A DNA stretch of 64,000 nucleotides, taken from Thermoplasmatales archaeon BRNA1 (GTDB lineage Archaea; Thermoplasmatota; Thermoplasmata; Methanomassiliicoccales; Methanomethylophilaceae). A program made the translations under genes and the position numbers. The stretch is taken from NCBI GenBank assembly GCA_000350305.1, contig CP002916.1:558001-622000 (forward strand), written 5' to 3'. This document shows positions 32,959 through 41,166 of this stretch, piece by piece; the stretch's first letter is position 1, and each line of letters opens with the position of its first letter. The notes beneath the pieces are model-generated. The model made no database searches. It was not told where the DNA came from and saw nothing but the letters and a program-made list of their open reading frames with translations.

Positions 32959-35280
32959 ATGTCAAAGATACTCGTGAACATCGCATGGCCGTACTCCAAC
33001 GGACCCATCCACCTGGGCCACGTGGCCGGTTCACTGCTTCCCCCGGACATCTTCAGCAGGTACAACCGTCTCCTCGGCAACGAGGTCATGGTCGTCGGCG
33101 GATCCGACCAGCACGGTACCCCCATCACCGTCACCGCCGAGAAGGAGGGCGTCACCCCCGAGCAGGTAGCGGACCGCTACCATGCCATGAACAAGAAGGC
33201 CATCGAGGACCTGGGGATCGAGTACTCCCTGTACTCCAAGACCCACAACCCCGTCCACTTCGAGGTCACCCAGAAGCTCTTCACCAAGCTGCTGGACAAC
33301 GGCTACATCTACACCAAGGACGAGAACGAGTACTACTGCCCCAAGTGCAGGAAGTTCCTGCCGGACAGGTACGTGGAGGGTACCTGCCCCAACTGCGGCG
33401 CCACCGACGTCCGCTCCGACCAGTGCGATTCCTGCGGGACCACCTTCGAGCCCGGGGACGTCATCGATCCCCACTGCACCAGGTGCGGGACCCGTCCCGA
33501 GGTGAAGGCATCCACCCAGTTTTTCCTGAAGCTCAGCGCCTTCGAGAAGCCCCTTCTCGACTTCCTCGCGGACAAGACCTATTGGAGGGCCAACGTCCGT
33601 GCCTACACCCAGAACTTCCTCAAGGGAGGCCTCAAGGACAGGGCCATCACCCGCGACATGTCCTGGGGCGTGCCCATCCCCGTCGAGGGCGACGAATGGA
33701 AGGAGAAGGTCATCTACGTGTGGTTCGACGCCGTCATCGGATACCTGTCGGATTCCATCGAGTACTGCAGGAGCATCGGGAAGCCCGACATGTGGAAGGA
33801 CTTCTGGCTGGACAGGGACTGCAAGCACTACTACTTCATCGGCAAGGACAACATCCCGTTCCACTCCATCATCTGGCCCGCGATCCTGATGGGACAGGAG
33901 GAGGGCTTCAACCTCCCCTACGACATCCCCGCCAACGAGTATCTCATGTTCAACGGCGGGAAGCTCTCCAAGAGCAGGAAGGGAGCGGTCACCGACGCCG
34001 AGTCCCTGATCCCCAGGGACATGCCCCACGTCCTGGAGAAGTTCGACCCCGAGGAGATCAGGTACTACCTGTCCATCATCATGCCGGACACCCACGATGC
34101 GGAGTTCAGCTGGTCCGATATGGAGCAGAAGGTCAACTCCGAGCTCGTCGCAGCGCTCGGGAACTTCTACCACAGGACCCTCAGCTTCACCTTCAAGAAC
34201 TTCGGTTCCATCCCCGCGAACCCCTCCCCCGACCGGAAGGTCACCGACGCGATCAACTCCGCGATGGAGGACGCCAAGGCCAACCTGCAGGTGTGCAACT
34301 TCAAGAAGGCACTGCAGGACGTCATGGGTCTGGCACATTTCGCGAACGAGTACTTCAACTCCTGTATGCCCTGGAAGCTCATCAAGGAGGACAGGGAGAA
34401 GTGCGGAGCCGCCCTCTACGAGAACCTCCGCCTGGTGAAGGCCCTCGCCGTCCTGGCATGGCCCTACCTCCCAAGGTCCTCGGAGAAGATCTGGGAGTAC
34501 ATGGGACTCCCCGGAACCATCGAGGGGTGCGGATACGGAGGGATCCTAGAGGCGCTCCCCGCGGGAACCGCCATGAAGGAGCCCCTCCCGGTCTACGGGA
34601 AGATCGACATCAGGGTCACATTCCCCGACATCTTCCAGCAGGCGGAGGCCGAGGCCAAGAAGAAGATCGAGGAACCCAAGAAGGAGGAGCCCAGGTTCGA
34701 GGGCCCCTTCGCCGACTTCAGGATGCTCGACCTCCGCGTCGGACAGGTCATCAGGGTGGAGGACCACCCAAACGCCGACAAGCTGTTCAAGCTCACCGTC
34801 GACATCGGCGAGGACAAGCCCCGCACCATCTGCGCGGGCCTGAAGGCCTTCTACTCCGCCGACGAGATGCTCAACAGGAAGGCCATCGTGGTCTCCAACC
34901 TCGCTCCCAGGCCCCTTAGGGGAATAGAGAGCTGCGGTATGCTCCTGGCGGCGGACGACGAGGAGCTCGGAGGGAACTCCGTCCTCCTCCTGAAGCCCTC
35001 CGACCCCGACATCCCCGTGGGAACGAGGATGAACTGCGGTCTGGAGAACTCGTCCTCCGAGATCGACTACAAGAAGCACTTCTCCAAGGTCACCATGAAG
35101 GTCTCCCGCATCGACGGATCCAAGCTGGTCTCCCCCGAGATCGCCATCGACCCCAAGGGCTGCCCCGGAAGGATCGCCGCGGTCATCGACGGGGACAGGG
35201 CAGTGCCCCTCTCCGACGGAAAGGGATGTTTCGCCACCGTGGACGACAAGGAGATCAAGGACGGAGCGGGGGTGAGATGA
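32959..35280 (+). CDS. metG: Methionyl-tRNA synthetase with C-terminal tRNA-binding domain
   Basis: 773 residues. Class I motifs: HLGHVAGS (HIGH equivalent) near residue 20 and KLSKSRKG (KMSKS) near 335. Two zinc knuckles lie in the connective region (CPKCRKF, CPNCG, CDSCG, CTRCG). Residues about 585-690 form an EMAP/Arc1-type tRNA-binding OB fold (FRMLDLRVGQVIRVEDHPNA), followed by a further ~80 residues. ATTATTAATAAT (about 32923-32934) serves as TATA. The next gene, a copy of the C-terminal domain, overlaps the stop. Confidence 0.96.
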   Translation: MSKILVNIAWPYSNGPIHLGHVAGSLLPPDIFSRYNRLLGNEVMVVGGSDQHGTPITVTAEKEGVTPEQVADRYHAMNKKAIEDLGIEYSLYSKTHNPVHFEVTQKLFTKLLDNGYIYTKDENEYYCPKCRKFLPDRYVEGTCPNCGATDVRSDQCDSCGTTFEPGDVIDPHCTRCGTRPEVKASTQFFLKLSAFEKPLLDFLADKTYWRANVRAYTQNFLKGGLKDRAITRDMSWGVPIPVEGDEWKEKVIYVWFDAVIGYLSDSIEYCRSIGKPDMWKDFWLDRDCKHYYFIGKDNIPFHSIIWPAILMGQEEGFNLPYDIPANEYLMFNGGKLSKSRKGAVTDAESLIPRDMPHVLEKFDPEEIRYYLSIIMPDTHDAEFSWSDMEQKVNSELVAALGNFYHRTLSFTFKNFGSIPANPSPDRKVTDAINSAMEDAKANLQVCNFKKALQDVMGLAHFANEYFNSCMPWKLIKEDREKCGAALYENLRLVKALAVLAWPYLPRSSEKIWEYMGLPGTIEGCGYGGILEALPAGTAMKEPLPVYGKIDIRVTFPDIFQQAEAEAKKKIEEPKKEEPRFEGPFADFRMLDLRVGQVIRVEDHPNADKLFKLTVDIGEDKPRTICAGLKAFYSADEMLNRKAIVVSNLAPRPLRGIESCGMLLAADDEELGGNSVLLLKPSDPDIPVGTRMNCGLENSSSEIDYKKHFSKVTMKVSRIDGSKLVSPEIAIDPKGCPGRIAAVIDGDRAVPLSDGKGCFATVDDKEIKDGAGVR

Positions 35281-35858
35281 CGGACGGAGAGGAACCCTTC
35301 GCGGCATTCAGAAGGCTCGATCTCCGCATTGGCACGGTGGTGTCCGTGGAGGACCATCCCGACGCAGAGAAACTGTACATCCTCAAGGTGGACCTGGGCG
35401 AGGAGGAGCCCCGCACCGTGGTCACCAACATCAAGAGCTTCTACCCTCCGGAGAAGATGATGGGCAGGAAGCTCCTGCTCGTGGCCAACCTCAAGCCCGC
35501 CAACTTCCGCGGTGTCAAATCCTTCGGCATGCTCTGTGCCGCAGACGACATGGAGATGGGAGGGAACTCCCTGCTCCTGCTCGACCCCTCCGTCGACGTC
35601 CCCAACGGCACCGTCATGAACTGCGGGCTGGAGAACTCCCAGTCCAGGGTCGAGATGAAGCATATCGAGAAGGTCACCATGAAGGTCGCCAAACTCTCCG
35701 GCGGGAAGTTCATGGGCATGGACATAGAAGTGCCAGATGATGCACCCGAGCCCATCGTTGCGGTCATCGACGGCGACAAGGCCATCGCCCTCGGCGACGG
35801 GAACGGTTGTTTTATGACAGTCGACGGCGATATCAAGGACGGAGCACCCGCAATATGA
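35277..35858 (+). CDS. Stand-alone tRNA-binding (EMAP-type) domain protein, paralogue of the MetG C-terminus
   Basis: 193 residues aligning end to end with the last ~190 residues of metG: FRRLDLRIGTVVSVEDHPDA against FRMLDLRVGQVIRVEDHPNA, NCGLENSQS against NCGLENSSS, and the same ending (DGDIKDGA against DKEIKDGA). It overlaps metG by ATGA, so it is translated from the same mRNA. It may be a trans-acting tRNA-binding partner for MetG or another synthetase. Tandem duplication is the simplest origin. Confidence 0.85.
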   Translation: MTDGEEPFAAFRRLDLRIGTVVSVEDHPDAEKLYILKVDLGEEEPRTVVTNIKSFYPPEKMMGRKLLLVANLKPANFRGVKSFGMLCAADDMEMGGNSLLLLDPSVDVPNGTVMNCGLENSQSRVEMKHIEKVTMKVAKLSGGKFMGMDIEVPDDAPEPIVAVIDGDKAIALGDGNGCFMTVDGDIKDGAPAI

Positions 35859-36511
35859 TCGCAGACCTTCACGTCCACACCTGCTACTCCAAGGACGGCA
35901 AGTCGACCCCCCAGCAGGTCATCGACATGTGCATCGAGAAGGGGATCGGATGCGTAGCCATCACCGATCACAACAGCTTCCAGGCGTATTTCGACGTGAA
36001 GGACAACGGAAAGGTCATCGTGATCCCAGCGGAGGAGGTCTCCTCCAAGGAGGGGCACATAGTGGCCCTGGGAATCGACAGGGAGATCCCCCGCGGCCTG
36101 GGTATCCAGGAGACCATCGACGCCATCCACGAGGCGGGAGGGTACGCCTTCGCGGCCCATCCGTACAGGTGGTGGTCAGGTCTGGGGCCAAAGAACACCC
36201 TCGCCTACGATTTCGACGGTACCGAGGCCATGAACGCAAGGTCCATCCCCAGCGCCAACAGGAAGTCCATGAAGCTCGCCAAGAGGATCGGGAAGCCGAT
36301 CACCGCCGGCAGCGACGCACACTCCCCGCATCGCGTCGGATGGGGAAACGTCACCCTCCCCGACGGCCTCACCACATGGGAGGAGGTGGTGGCATCGATC
36401 ATGAGGAACGAGGCCACCGCACACAGTGCCAGCAGGCATTTCACCGAGACCCTGCGCTACGGTTTCAAGAGCATAGGGCAGTGGATTTTCCGCGGGTTCA
36501 GGAAGATGTGA
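35855..36511 (+). CDS. PHP-domain phosphoesterase-like protein
   Basis: 218 residues. Metal motifs are complete: ADLHVHTCYS, AITDHNSFQ, EEVSSKEGH, AHPYRWW, GSDAHSPHRVG. Family members hydrolyse phosphate esters or nucleic-acid ends; the substrate here is unknown. Start ATG 35855 overlaps the previous stop (ATGA). Comparison with the TAG-containing PHP gene at 28277 shows basic residues (ANRKS) near the TAG position. Confidence 0.85.
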   Translation: MIADLHVHTCYSKDGKSTPQQVIDMCIEKGIGCVAITDHNSFQAYFDVKDNGKVIVIPAEEVSSKEGHIVALGIDREIPRGLGIQETIDAIHEAGGYAFAAHPYRWWSGLGPKNTLAYDFDGTEAMNARSIPSANRKSMKLAKRIGKPITAGSDAHSPHRVGWGNVTLPDGLTTWEEVVASIMRNEATAHSASRHFTETLRYGFKSIGQWIFRGFRKM

Positions 36512-36666
36512 ACTGCACATTCCAGAAGAACAACGCCGACGCGAAGAGGTTCATCGACGCTTCCGGTGGTGATTCCGGTAATGGAGGGTTCCCCATCTGG
36601 ATCGTCGCAGTCGTCTCAATCGCAGCAGTCGGCGGTGTGTTCTTCTTCGTGCAGAAGAATGTCTGA
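36508..36666 (+). CDS. Tiny single-helix membrane protein
   Basis: 52 residues from a GTG that overlaps the PHP stop (GTGA). A polar N-terminus and a GGDSGNGG linker are followed by one hydrophobic helix (about residues 29-48) and QKNV. It looks like the C-terminal anchor of a secreted protein, so it may be a remnant rather than a working gene; the tight overlap favours translation. Confidence 0.4.
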   Translation: MNCTFQKNNADAKRFIDASGGDSGNGGFPIWIVAVVSIAAVGGVFFFVQKNV

Positions 36667-36807
36667 AACCATAATCCACGGGGCGGAGTGGAACCCTTCC
36701 CGCAAACAACATCAATCAGTATTTTTAATAGCAATTGAAAAATCCATCAATTTTATAAATTTTTAAAATACAATTAAAATTTATACCATAACATCATACG
36801 GTGCAAC

Positions 36808-38001
36808 ATGCAGATACCGAGAGACGACTACCTCTCGCTCCTGGAAGCGGGCAGAGACAGGAACGATGTTATCAAGGTCATCACGGGGATGAGACGTTCG
36901 GGCAAATCCACCCTGCTGGAACAGTACGCTGCAAGGCTGAAGGAACAGGGTATATCGGATAATTCCATCTTCATGATCAATTTCGAGGATACCGAATGGC
37001 AGTACATTACCGATCACACGATTCTCAACGAATGGATATCTGACAATATCCCGAAAAAAGGACAGTGTTACGTGTTCCTGGACGAGGTTCAGAACGTCGA
37101 CGGGTGGGAGAGGTCAGTATCAGGCCTTCAGAACAAAAAGAACTGCGACGTGTACATCACGGGTTCCAACTCCAAGATGCTCTCGTCGGAGCTAGCCACC
37201 CATATCTCCGGCAGATACACCGAGATAAAGGTGATGCCTCTCTCGTTCAGTGAATATCTGAAGCTCCGTCCTTCGGAGGATATCGAAGGACGTTTCCGTC
37301 AGTTCCTGACGTATGGGGGACTTCCGGCCGTGGATCCGGATGCGGACAGGAGGTTCAGCGGGGGTCTGCTGGAAGGGATATTCAATACGGTGTTGGTCAA
37401 GGACATACTATCGCGTCTGAAGACGGACGACGTATCCAAACTCACGGCGATAGCGAGGTTCCTGTACTCCAACATAGGCAACACGACCAACATCGACAGT
37501 ATAGCGGAGGCCACGGGTATCAGCAACCCCACCGTTTCCAAATACGTGGACGAGATGTGCAAGGCATTCCTCTTCTACCACGCAGAGAGGTATGACGTGG
37601 TGGGGAAGAAGATCCTGAAGACCAACGGCAAGTACTATGCGTCCGATCTCGGGATGAGGAACGTTATGCTCGGCGGACCTTCCGCGGGGGACATCAGCAG
37701 GCCGTTGGAGAACGTGGTTTATCTGGAACTGCTCCGCAGAGGGTATGAGGTCAGAGTAGGAAGCTACCGCGACTGCGAGGTGGATTTCACGGCGTCAGAC
37801 TCCGAAGGTACGGAGTATTTCCAGGTGTGCCAGACGATGATGGCCGAGGACACCTACGAGAGGGAGATGAGGCCGTTCAAGGGCATGAGGGACAACTACC
37901 CGAAAACCGTTCTTACGCTAGACAGGCTCGGTCTGGGATCCGACGAAGGTGTCCGGGTGGTCAACGTCATAGATTGGCTTCTGGATGTTCCTTCGCCGTG
38001 A
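36808..38001 (+). CDS. AAA ATPase with DUF4143 domain
   Basis: 397 residues. Walker A GMRRSGKST near residue 32, Walker B YVFLDEVQNVDGWE near 85, GSNSKMLSSEL sensor region, then the DUF4143 C-terminal part with an HTH-like stretch (SIAEATGISNPTVSKYVDEM) and a nuclease-fold-like end. These ATPases are common accessory genes, often mobile; function unsettled. Codon use is more AT-rich than the neighbours and the upstream 100 bases are very AT-rich (TATA AATTTATAC), both suggesting transfer. Confidence 0.85.
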   Translation: MQIPRDDYLSLLEAGRDRNDVIKVITGMRRSGKSTLLEQYAARLKEQGISDNSIFMINFEDTEWQYITDHTILNEWISDNIPKKGQCYVFLDEVQNVDGWERSVSGLQNKKNCDVYITGSNSKMLSSELATHISGRYTEIKVMPLSFSEYLKLRPSEDIEGRFRQFLTYGGLPAVDPDADRRFSGGLLEGIFNTVLVKDILSRLKTDDVSKLTAIARFLYSNIGNTTNIDSIAEATGISNPTVSKYVDEMCKAFLFYHAERYDVVGKKILKTNGKYYASDLGMRNVMLGGPSAGDISRPLENVVYLELLRRGYEVRVGSYRDCEVDFTASDSEGTEYFQVCQTMMAEDTYEREMRPFKGMRDNYPKTVLTLDRLGLGSDEGVRVVNVIDWLLDVPSP

Positions 38002-38003
38002 GG

Positions 38004-38126
38004 ATGAGGTTGGAATACGACGTGCCCAGGGAGACGGTGGCGGCCTTGTTCGGTGTATCCGAGGACACGATCACCAACTGGGTGAATGCCTGGAAGAAAT
38101 CCCATCCCTCTGACGAAACAACTTGA
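38004..38126 (+). pseudogene. HTH fragment of a transposase or regulator
   Basis: 40-codon stretch reading MRLEYDVPRETVAALFGVSE then DTITNWVNAWKKS, a helix-turn-helix as at the N-terminus of IS630-like transposases. No catalytic part follows. It begins right after the AAA ATPase stop. It could also be a tiny intact HTH protein. Confidence 0.4.
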
Positions 38127-38153
38127 TTCCTGCACGTCGCCCCATACCTTTCC

Positions 38154-38381
38154 GTGGAGATGGACAGGGCGGAGTTCGCCGCCCTGAGAGACTTTAAGGC
38201 GAGATGGCAGCGTTCCTACAGCTGGGCCATCTTCACCGTCAGCGACTATCTCAAGTATGCTGCTGGTAAGGTCTTGGATGAACTCGTAGAAGTACTGTTC
38301 TCGAAGTTCACCGGGCAGGGTTCGGACGGGTTTTACAGAGGGGGACGCAGGTTTCCTTTTGATTTTGAAATTTTCACGTAA
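38154..38381 (+). pseudogene. Unassigned 75-codon open stretch in a decayed region
   Basis: Open from ATG 38154 to TAA with protein-like composition (EFAALRDFKARWQRSYSWAI), but no family, promoter or Shine-Dalgarno I can support. It ends in a short direct repeat CACGTAAAT (twice in 38375-38394). Probably a remnant between two pieces of mobile-type genes. Confidence 0.25.
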
Positions 38382-38533
38382 ATGCACGTAAATCTTTCAT
38401 TCAATACATGTGGGATGCGTGCACGTCGGAATACGGAGGCCCTCGACAAATGGGCGGGGATCGACACGACAAGGAAGAATAGTGTGTGGGTCGGCGGGAG
38501 GGAGGTGACGCCACAATCCATACTCGTTCAGTA

Positions 38534-38755
38534 ATGGATAAGAACCGCTGCGAGGTGAACTTCCTTGTGAGAAATGGGAAGAAGATCGACCCCGTAGAAG
38601 TGAAACCTAGCGGATACTCCAGCCTCTCTTCCCTGGATTATCTGATGAACACCTATTCGAAGACTCTAGGGCAGCCGTACATCCTGTACTCCAAGGATAT
38701 GAAGAAGGACGGAAACATCCTGTTTTTGCCACTGTACATGGCAATCTGCCTGTGA
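38534..38755 (+). pseudogene. C-terminal fragment of a second DUF4143 ATPase
   Basis: The frame reads CEVNFLVRNGKKIDPVEVK and then SLDYLMNTYSKTLGQPYIL and GNILFLPLYM, the typical last ~70 residues of DUF4143 ATPases with the E-V-K nuclease-like motif. The AAA domain is missing. It differs from the C-terminus of the intact neighbour, so it comes from another family member rather than a recent copy. Confidence 0.6.
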
Positions 38756-38871
38756 AGTGTCCGTTATCCAGAATTGGGCCGAAGCGGGTGTGATTCGTCC
38801 CGACTTTCAGCAATGGATTAAAATACTAGATGTGCCGTGTCAAGTGTTAGCATACAACACGGTGAAACATC

Positions 38872-39669
38872 ATGTTCGGAAAGAATGTCAGAATGGAACG
38901 CGTAATGGACCGCAACACCGGGAACTGTGTGATCGTCCCCCTCGACCACGGAATCAGCGTCGGACCCATTCCCGGAATAGTGGATTTCAAGAAGACCGTC
39001 AGCGACGTCACCATCGGCGGGGCCACCGCGGTCCTCATGCACAAGGGAATGATCCCCCACGGACACAGGACGTCCGGACACGACGTGGGACTTATCCTCC
39101 ACCTCTCCGCATCCACCGATATAGGGGTCAACTCCCAGAGCAAGGTCCTCGTTGCCACCGTCGAGGACGGCCTCAAGCTCGGGGCCGATGCGATCTCCAT
39201 CCACATCAACGTCGGGGCCCAGGAGGAGCCCCAGATGCTCGCCGATGCCGGAAGGGTCTCCAGTTCCTGCATGGAATGGGGGATGCCCCTCATCGCCATG
39301 ACCTACGCACGCGGGCCCTCCATCAAGGATTCCTTCGACCCCGCCGCCGTCGCACATGCCGCAAGGGTGGGTGCGGAGCTCGGAGCAGATATCGTCAAGT
39401 GCTCCTACACCGGGGACATCGATTCGTTCTCGAAGGTCTGCGACGGGGCTCAGGTCCCCGTGGTCATCGCGGGGGGTCCGAAGATGGACTCCGACATGGA
39501 CATCCTTAACATGGTCGCGGATTCCCTTCAGGCCGGAGGCCACGGCGTCTCCATCGGAAGGAACGTGTTCCAGCACAGGGACGTGCAGGGCATCATGGGC
39601 GCCATCAGCGACATCTGCCTCCACGGCTTCACCGCGAAGGAGGCCTTCGACAAACACCTTTCCAAGTGA
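38872..39669 (+). CDS. 2-amino-3,7-dideoxy-D-threo-hept-6-ulosonate synthase (ADTH synthase)
   Basis: First step of the archaeal route to dehydroquinate for aromatic amino acids. 265 residues, class I aldolase TIM barrel: VPLDHGISVGPIPG at the start, Schiff-base lysine in ADIVKCSYTGD, and phosphate-binding IAGGPK and GVSIGRNVFQ. Enzymes of this group are closely related to archaeal FBP aldolase; since a bifunctional FBP aldolase/phosphatase gene is at 52144, ADTH synthase is the better call. TATA TTAAAATAC (about 38818-38826). Confidence 0.85.
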   Translation: MFGKNVRMERVMDRNTGNCVIVPLDHGISVGPIPGIVDFKKTVSDVTIGGATAVLMHKGMIPHGHRTSGHDVGLILHLSASTDIGVNSQSKVLVATVEDGLKLGADAISIHINVGAQEEPQMLADAGRVSSSCMEWGMPLIAMTYARGPSIKDSFDPAAVAHAARVGAELGADIVKCSYTGDIDSFSKVCDGAQVPVVIAGGPKMDSDMDILNMVADSLQAGGHGVSIGRNVFQHRDVQGIMGAISDICLHGFTAKEAFDKHLSK

Positions 39670-39709
39670 TCGCGGGCGAAACGTGGAGTAAATCCCAGGA
39701 GAACATTTG

Positions 39710-39725
39710 GTACCCTGCAGGGTAC
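39710..39725. promoter_or_regulatory. Perfect 16-bp palindrome
   Basis: GTACCCTGCAGGGTAC, fully self-complementary, 48 bases before the TfoX-like gene and 40 bases after the ADTH synthase stop. A dimeric regulator site is likely. Confidence 0.4.
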
Positions 39726-39772
39726 AGACGTCGCGGATTCCGGACTGCCGGAGAGGATCCGAGGGGAACATC

Positions 39773-40066
39773 ATGCCATCTAGTCAGATAGCACTAGACA
39801 AGGTGAAGAGCATACTGCCGGAAATCACATCCCGCAGGATGATGGGGGAGTACCTCCTCTATCTGGACGGTACGCTTTTCGGGGGGATATACGACGACCG
39901 CCTTCTCCTCAAGATAACGAAGGTCTCGGCAACCCTTCTTCACGACTGCGAGTCCGCGTTCCCTTACGAAGGGGGAGGGGAGATGATCCTGTTCCCCGAG
40001 CCATACGACGCGGATCTGCTGAGGGAGGTCGTCGAGGGAATGGTGGACGAGATCAACCGCCGCTGA
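39773..40066 (+). CDS. TfoX N-terminal-domain-like protein
   Basis: 97 residues resembling the TfoX N-terminal domain: ITSRRMMGEYLLYLDGTLFG near the start, LLLKIT, and a final helix DLLREVVEGMVDEINRR. Function of such short stand-alone proteins is unclear. GAGGGGA before ATG 39773 supports the start; longer in-frame starts upstream run into the palindrome. Confidence 0.75.
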   Translation: MPSSQIALDKVKSILPEITSRRMMGEYLLYLDGTLFGGIYDDRLLLKITKVSATLLHDCESAFPYEGGGEMILFPEPYDADLLREVVEGMVDEINRR

Positions 40067-40099
40067 ACCCAGGAAATCATTCAGAGAAAGGAAAAGGGT

Positions 40100-40119
40100 T
40101 CGGGGAATCGCTTCCCCGA
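40100..40119. terminator. Shared hairpin between convergent genes
   Basis: Perfect 8-bp stem TCGGGGAA / TTCCCCGA with loop TCGC, between the TfoX-like gene and the lipoprotein-like gene. Confidence 0.5.
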
Positions 40120-40128
40120 TAATGGATT

Positions 40129-40983
40129 TCAGGCCATGTAGATGAGGGTCTTCATGGATCCCTCATCATCGCCGAGGCAGGAGTTGTACTTCAGGATGAA
40201 TCCCTTGTAGACGTAGAAAGTCGCATCGGCCTTCTTGCCGTCCAGAGTTCCGGTGCCGTGATATACGGTGGCGTTGACACCGCCGATCTCCTTCTCGGAG
40301 GTCTCGACAGAGAGTCCTGTGAGCATAACGGGGTCGTAGTCAGTCAATACGGAGTCGTAGAAATCGGCAATGAGGACAGTCTCGGTTCCATTTCCCTTGT
40401 GGTCATACTTCACATCCAACTTGTTTCCGTCGGTCTCTACATCGTATTTGGTGATGAAACTCGAATCGGAACCGGTGAAATCAACAGTTGCCTTGCCGCT
40501 GACCGCCTTGACAGCCCCATCATAGGTGATCTTCACGGAATTATAGGTGGTTTTCTGGGTGCCGATAAGGGAATTGAGGGTCTGGGTTCCGTTGATGGTG
40601 TATACGTTGCCGTCCTTGCTGACGGTCACTCCCTCGGGATATCCGGAAGCGGCGGTGTAATCGAAGTCGATAAGGTAGCCGCTGGGTGCGAATTCGGCGA
40701 GCTCGAAGAAGTCATCGCTCTCAAAGGTAGTCTCCGATTTGTAGGAGTATGTCACTTTGCCATCGGCAACGGAGTCAACGACTGATTTATCGTAGCTGTA
40801 GTAATCCTGGTCATCGTTGACGAACTTAATCTCGACGGTCAGACCTTTCTTGATGTTGTCATTGCTGTCCATCAGAGTATAATCCGCATCGGGACCATCG
40901 TCTGACATGAGGTAGAATGCTGCGCATCCTGCCGCGGCCACGACAACGCCGGCCGCTATTAGAACTAAAGCTTTGGAAGCCAT
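40129..40983 (-). CDS. Putative secreted or lipid-anchored protein of unknown function
   Basis: 284 residues. The N-terminal hydrophobic segment ends in a lipobox-like VAAAGC (Cys20), then an acidic, Asp/Thr/Tyr-rich beta-strand region. No catalytic motif. TATA GTTATATAG (about 41010-41018) gives a start near ATG 40983. Lower GC than the neighbours, as for the surface protein at 12167. Confidence 0.7.
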   Translation of the reverse strand: MASKALVLIAAGVVVAAAGCAAFYLMSDDGPDADYTLMDSNDNIKKGLTVEIKFVNDDQDYYSYDKSVVDSVADGKVTYSYKSETTFESDDFFELAEFAPSGYLIDFDYTAASGYPEGVTVSKDGNVYTINGTQTLNSLIGTQKTTYNSVKITYDGAVKAVSGKATVDFTGSDSSFITKYDVETDGNKLDVKYDHKGNGTETVLIADFYDSVLTDYDPVMLTGLSVETSEKEIGGVNATVYHGTGTLDGKKADATFYVYKGFILKYNSCLGDDEGSMKTLIYMA

Positions 40984-41166
40984 GGAGGGAGAAACCGTGA
41001 TATCCCCCTATATAACTTGCCTTACAAATTGCAGAATAGACTGTTTGGATGGCATCATCAAATCGACACAGTTACGAAAACATCCGCTACTGCAGTCACG
41101 TTCCGGTGTCTCGGAAACTAACTGTACACTAACACCTTTAAATCTCCATAAGCCGAAAACTCACAT

